Below, one piece after another: positions 61,901-64,000 of a DNA stretch of 64,000 bases (its first letter is position 1; every line of letters starts with the position of its first letter). Source of the stretch: an uncultured Chlorobiota bacterium (GTDB lineage: Bacteria; Bacteroidota; Ignavibacteria; UBA10030; UBA6906); NCBI GenBank assembly GCA_900696645.1, contig CAADGV010000010.1, positions 1-64,000 on the forward strand, read 5' to 3'. Below the pieces are notes generated by a model. The model was not told the origin of the DNA. It worked only from the letters and a program-made list of their open reading frames with translations, and ran no database searches. The position numbers were made by a program, and so were the translations under genes.

Positions 61901-61907
61901 TTCCCCT

Positions 61908-63125
61908 ATGTCGTATCCCGCCTTCATAGCCGACCGGTACCTTCAGGCAACCCATCGAAAGGGATTTCTTTCGTTCATCACATTCATTTCAGTGGTTGGT
62001 GTGGCACTGGGAACTGCTGCACTAATCATTGCCGTAACTGTTCTTGGAGGGTTTGAGAAAGAAATCACCGACAAAGTCATCGGCTTCACAAGTCACGTGC
62101 AAATCTCCGGCTATCAAAGTCTGCCGCTTGGCAATTATGGTGAAAATACCTCCCGCATAGAGCAGGCGTCGCCGCTTATTAAATCCGTTCAACCGTTTCT
62201 CTCGCGTGAAGCTCTCGTACGATCGACCGAGTCGATTGATGGTATCTTGCTGAAAGGGATTGAACCGTCGAAAGACCTGTTGACTGTGAGCAAGTACATC
62301 GTTCAAGGGACGTATAACATCAGTCGTGCTCCCGGGGCTCTTCCGAATATTGTTCTCGGAAAGAAACTTGCTGACAGGCTTGCTGTCGGGTTAGGAGATA
62401 AGGTTACGGTGTTCGGCACTGGGCGCTCAGGCGAATTCGGGCAGATGCGCGCAATGCAGTTCAGGTTGTCCGGGATTTATGAAAGCGGTATGGCCGATTA
62501 TGACGATGTGTATGCATTCACATCGTTAAAAGATGCACAAATACTCTTTCAATATGGCGAAGCTGTTTCCGGCTACGACATAATGGTAACGAATATCGAC
62601 AGCGTCGAGTCTGTTGCCGACTTGGTTCAAGCGACGCTCGGCTATCCGCATTATGCTCGCACCGTCTACCAAAGCTACAGAAATCTTTTTAGTTGGATTG
62701 AGTTACAGAAAAAACCCGTCCCGATTATTTTAGGATTAATTATCATTGTGGCAACGGTGAATATCATCGGGACGTTGCTCATGATGGTTCTCGGCAAAAC
62801 AAAGGACATCGGGATCCTCAAATCACTCGGAGCAACAAAGAAAGGGATTGTTAGCATTTTTGTCCGGCAAGGATTGTGGATTGGCATAGCGGGAACAGTG
62901 ATCGGCAATCTGCTGGCATTCACGCTCTGCTATGCCGAAATGAAACTGCGGTTTCTTTCGCTTCCGAGTGACATTTATTTCATGACGTCAGTGCCGATAC
63001 TGCTACGGCCCGAGTTCTTCGTCGTTATTTCAGCGATCAGCATCGGGTTGTGCTTTGTATGCTCGCTATTGCCGGCCTGGCTTGCTTCCCGTATCGATCC
63101 GGTTCGGGCAATACGGTTTGGATAA
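61908..63125 (+). CDS. LolC/LolE-family lipoprotein-release ABC transporter permease
   Basis: A 405-residue inner-membrane permease. The N-terminal helix is in 'GFLSFITFISVVGVALGTAA', followed by a periplasmic MacB-like domain. Three C-terminal helices ('PIILGLIIIVATVNIIGTLL', 'GLWIGIAGTVIGNLLAFTL', 'PEFFVVISAISIGLCFVCSL') and 'GKTKDIGILKSLGATKKGIV' make the ATPase contact. Such proteins pair with an ATPase (LolD) to extract lipoproteins for the outer membrane. It begins 7 bases after prfB. A second similar gene follows without a gap. No LolD gene is in the window. Confidence 0.9.
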   Translation: MSYPAFIADRYLQATHRKGFLSFITFISVVGVALGTAALIIAVTVLGGFEKEITDKVIGFTSHVQISGYQSLPLGNYGENTSRIEQASPLIKSVQPFLSREALVRSTESIDGILLKGIEPSKDLLTVSKYIVQGTYNISRAPGALPNIVLGKKLADRLAVGLGDKVTVFGTGRSGEFGQMRAMQFRLSGIYESGMADYDDVYAFTSLKDAQILFQYGEAVSGYDIMVTNIDSVESVADLVQATLGYPHYARTVYQSYRNLFSWIELQKKPVPIILGLIIIVATVNIIGTLLMMVLGKTKDIGILKSLGATKKGIVSIFVRQGLWIGIAGTVIGNLLAFTLCYAEMKLRFLSLPSDIYFMTSVPILLRPEFFVVISAISIGLCFVCSLLPAWLASRIDPVRAIRFG

Positions 63126-64000
63126 ATGGGCTTTGAACGCTTCATAGCGCGTCGGTATATCCGGTCGAAACAGCAAACGCTGTTTATCAACATCATCATG
63201 CTGGTATCCGTCATAGGCATTACAGTTGGTGTAGCAGCGTTAATTATCGTGCTCTCGGTATTCAACGGATTCAACAAAGTCGTTACCGACGTACTGGTTG
63301 CTTTCGACCCTCATATCAGAGTCCTTCCGGCGAAGGGGAAATCATTCACGCCGTCCGATTCGGTTGCCCGCCTATTGAACGCGGAAATAGATGTCGAAGC
63401 GTGGTCAGTGTATGTTGACAGCAAGGCACTGCTTGTGTCGCGAGGGGTCAACCGTGTAGTCCTCATTCGTGGCGTAGATGAATCCATGATTGGTGAGGTA
63501 TCGGGAGTGAAGAATGCTATTGTTCTCGGTCAGTTCGATCTGGGAACGAAGTCAAAGGAGGCAGGGATTGTTATCGGTCTGAGTCTTGCAGACAAGCTTG
63601 GCGCGACAGTTGGGTCGGAGATCACCATAGTCAGTCCCGTTGGAGTTGATGCCATGATGGTTCAATTCGGGCAACCCGAAATGAAGAAGTTCACGGTTAC
63701 CGGAATCTACGACTCACGCAACAAAGAGTATGACAGCCACTACGCGTTTATCGCAATCGAGAATGCTCAGACCCTGTTTGAGTATCGGGGTTCGGTCAGC
63801 GGTATTGAGGTTCGCTTGCGCAGTATCGATGCGTCGATTGCCACCCAGGCTGTGCTGGCACATAAACTGGGAGAGAGGTTCAAAGTTCTCACGTGGTACG
63901 ATCTGCATCGGGATTTGTACTCTGTGATGCAGATTGAGCGGTGGAGTGCTTATATTATCCTGTGTCTTATTGTTTTCGTGGCCGTATTCAATATGCTCGG
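63126..64000 (+). CDS. Second LolC/LolE-type permease, truncated by window end
   Basis: The ATG at 63126 follows the previous stop directly. 291 residues are visible: 'MGFERFIARRYIRSKQQTLF', an N-terminal helix 'IIMLVSVIGITVGVAALIIV', then the periplasmic domain ('DPHIRVLPAKG', 'IVIGLSLADKLGATVGSE', 'FTVTGIYDSRNKEYDSHYAF'), and the start of the second helix ('AYIILCLIVFVAVFNMLG'). It is a partner or paralogue of the gene before it, as LolC and LolE are. The rest lies beyond position 64000. Confidence 0.9.
   Translation, partial: MGFERFIARRYIRSKQQTLFINIIMLVSVIGITVGVAALIIVLSVFNGFNKVVTDVLVAFDPHIRVLPAKGKSFTPSDSVARLLNAEIDVEAWSVYVDSKALLVSRGVNRVVLIRGVDESMIGEVSGVKNAIVLGQFDLGTKSKEAGIVIGLSLADKLGATVGSEITIVSPVGVDAMMVQFGQPEMKKFTVTGIYDSRNKEYDSHYAFIAIENAQTLFEYRGSVSGIEVRLRSIDASIATQAVLAHKLGERFKVLTWYDLHRDLYSVMQIERWSAYIILCLIVFVAVFNML

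Overview
The window reads as a chromosomal segment from a bacterium of the Bacteroidota/Ignavibacteriota/Chlorobiota assemblage. Four large secreted proteins end in type IX secretion (Por) C-terminal domains of the 'YPNPFNPxT ... G.EVATLV ... SGVYF' kind that is typical of Ignavibacteria and Kapabacteria-like lineages. Other pointers to this group are the DUF2339 membrane protein, the short NuoG and the paired LolC/E-type permeases. Base composition is close to balanced. The surface-glycan block and the first 6 kb read as somewhat more A+T-rich than the housekeeping genes. Nearly all genes are on the + strand; only 49753-51229 is reversed.

Layout. 1-6.2 kb: two exported glycan-active proteins (an Asp-box sialidase-like protein and a heparinase II/III plus Asp-box fusion), closed by a strong intrinsic terminator. 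6.3-15.7 kb: M16 protease, alanine-type aminotransferase, a two-gene nucleotidyltransferase/small-protein pair, nuoG-nuoH-nuoI with a CACAGAG-type repeat between nuoH and nuoI, and a secreted M14 carboxypeptidase. 15.8-25.5 kb: a CNNM/CorC membrane protein, then a surface-glycan cluster (Wzx-like flippase, DUF268 protein, CgeB-like glycosyltransferase, three GT2, one GT4, a SAM methyltransferase) running into nadD. 25.5-30.9 kb: a decayed S46 peptidase gene, an RRM protein, a periplasmic redox pair (DsbD-alpha-like and TPR-thioredoxin), a Tat-exported aldo/keto reductase, an AlaX-like editing protein, a pentapeptide mini-protein and tRNA-Arg(CCT). 31-41.4 kb: a giant (about 3,190-residue) repeat adhesin-like protein with at least 22 Ig-like repeats, and a small membrane-anchored companion. 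41.5-51.2 kb: proS, dnaE, trxA, a DUF2339 protein, a CPBP protease and an RluE-type pseudouridine synthase. 51.3-54 kb: a MarR regulon (marR, nitroreductase, YceI, VOC) with two near-identical operators. 54-64 kb: aspS; an archaeal-type HMG-CoA synthase/thiolase/DUF35 gene trio joined to a split AtuA system; prfB with its programmed frameshift; and two lipoprotein-release-type permeases, the second cut by the window end.

The most unusual block is 55958-60597. The three-gene acetoacetyl-CoA thiolase/HMG-CoA synthase/DUF35 set known from archaeal mevalonate biosynthesis sits in a bacterial operon with AtuA (DUF1446). Its C-terminal domain is encoded by a separate gene, with a 51-residue basic protein gene in between. 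No mobile element, integrase or CRISPR array was seen.
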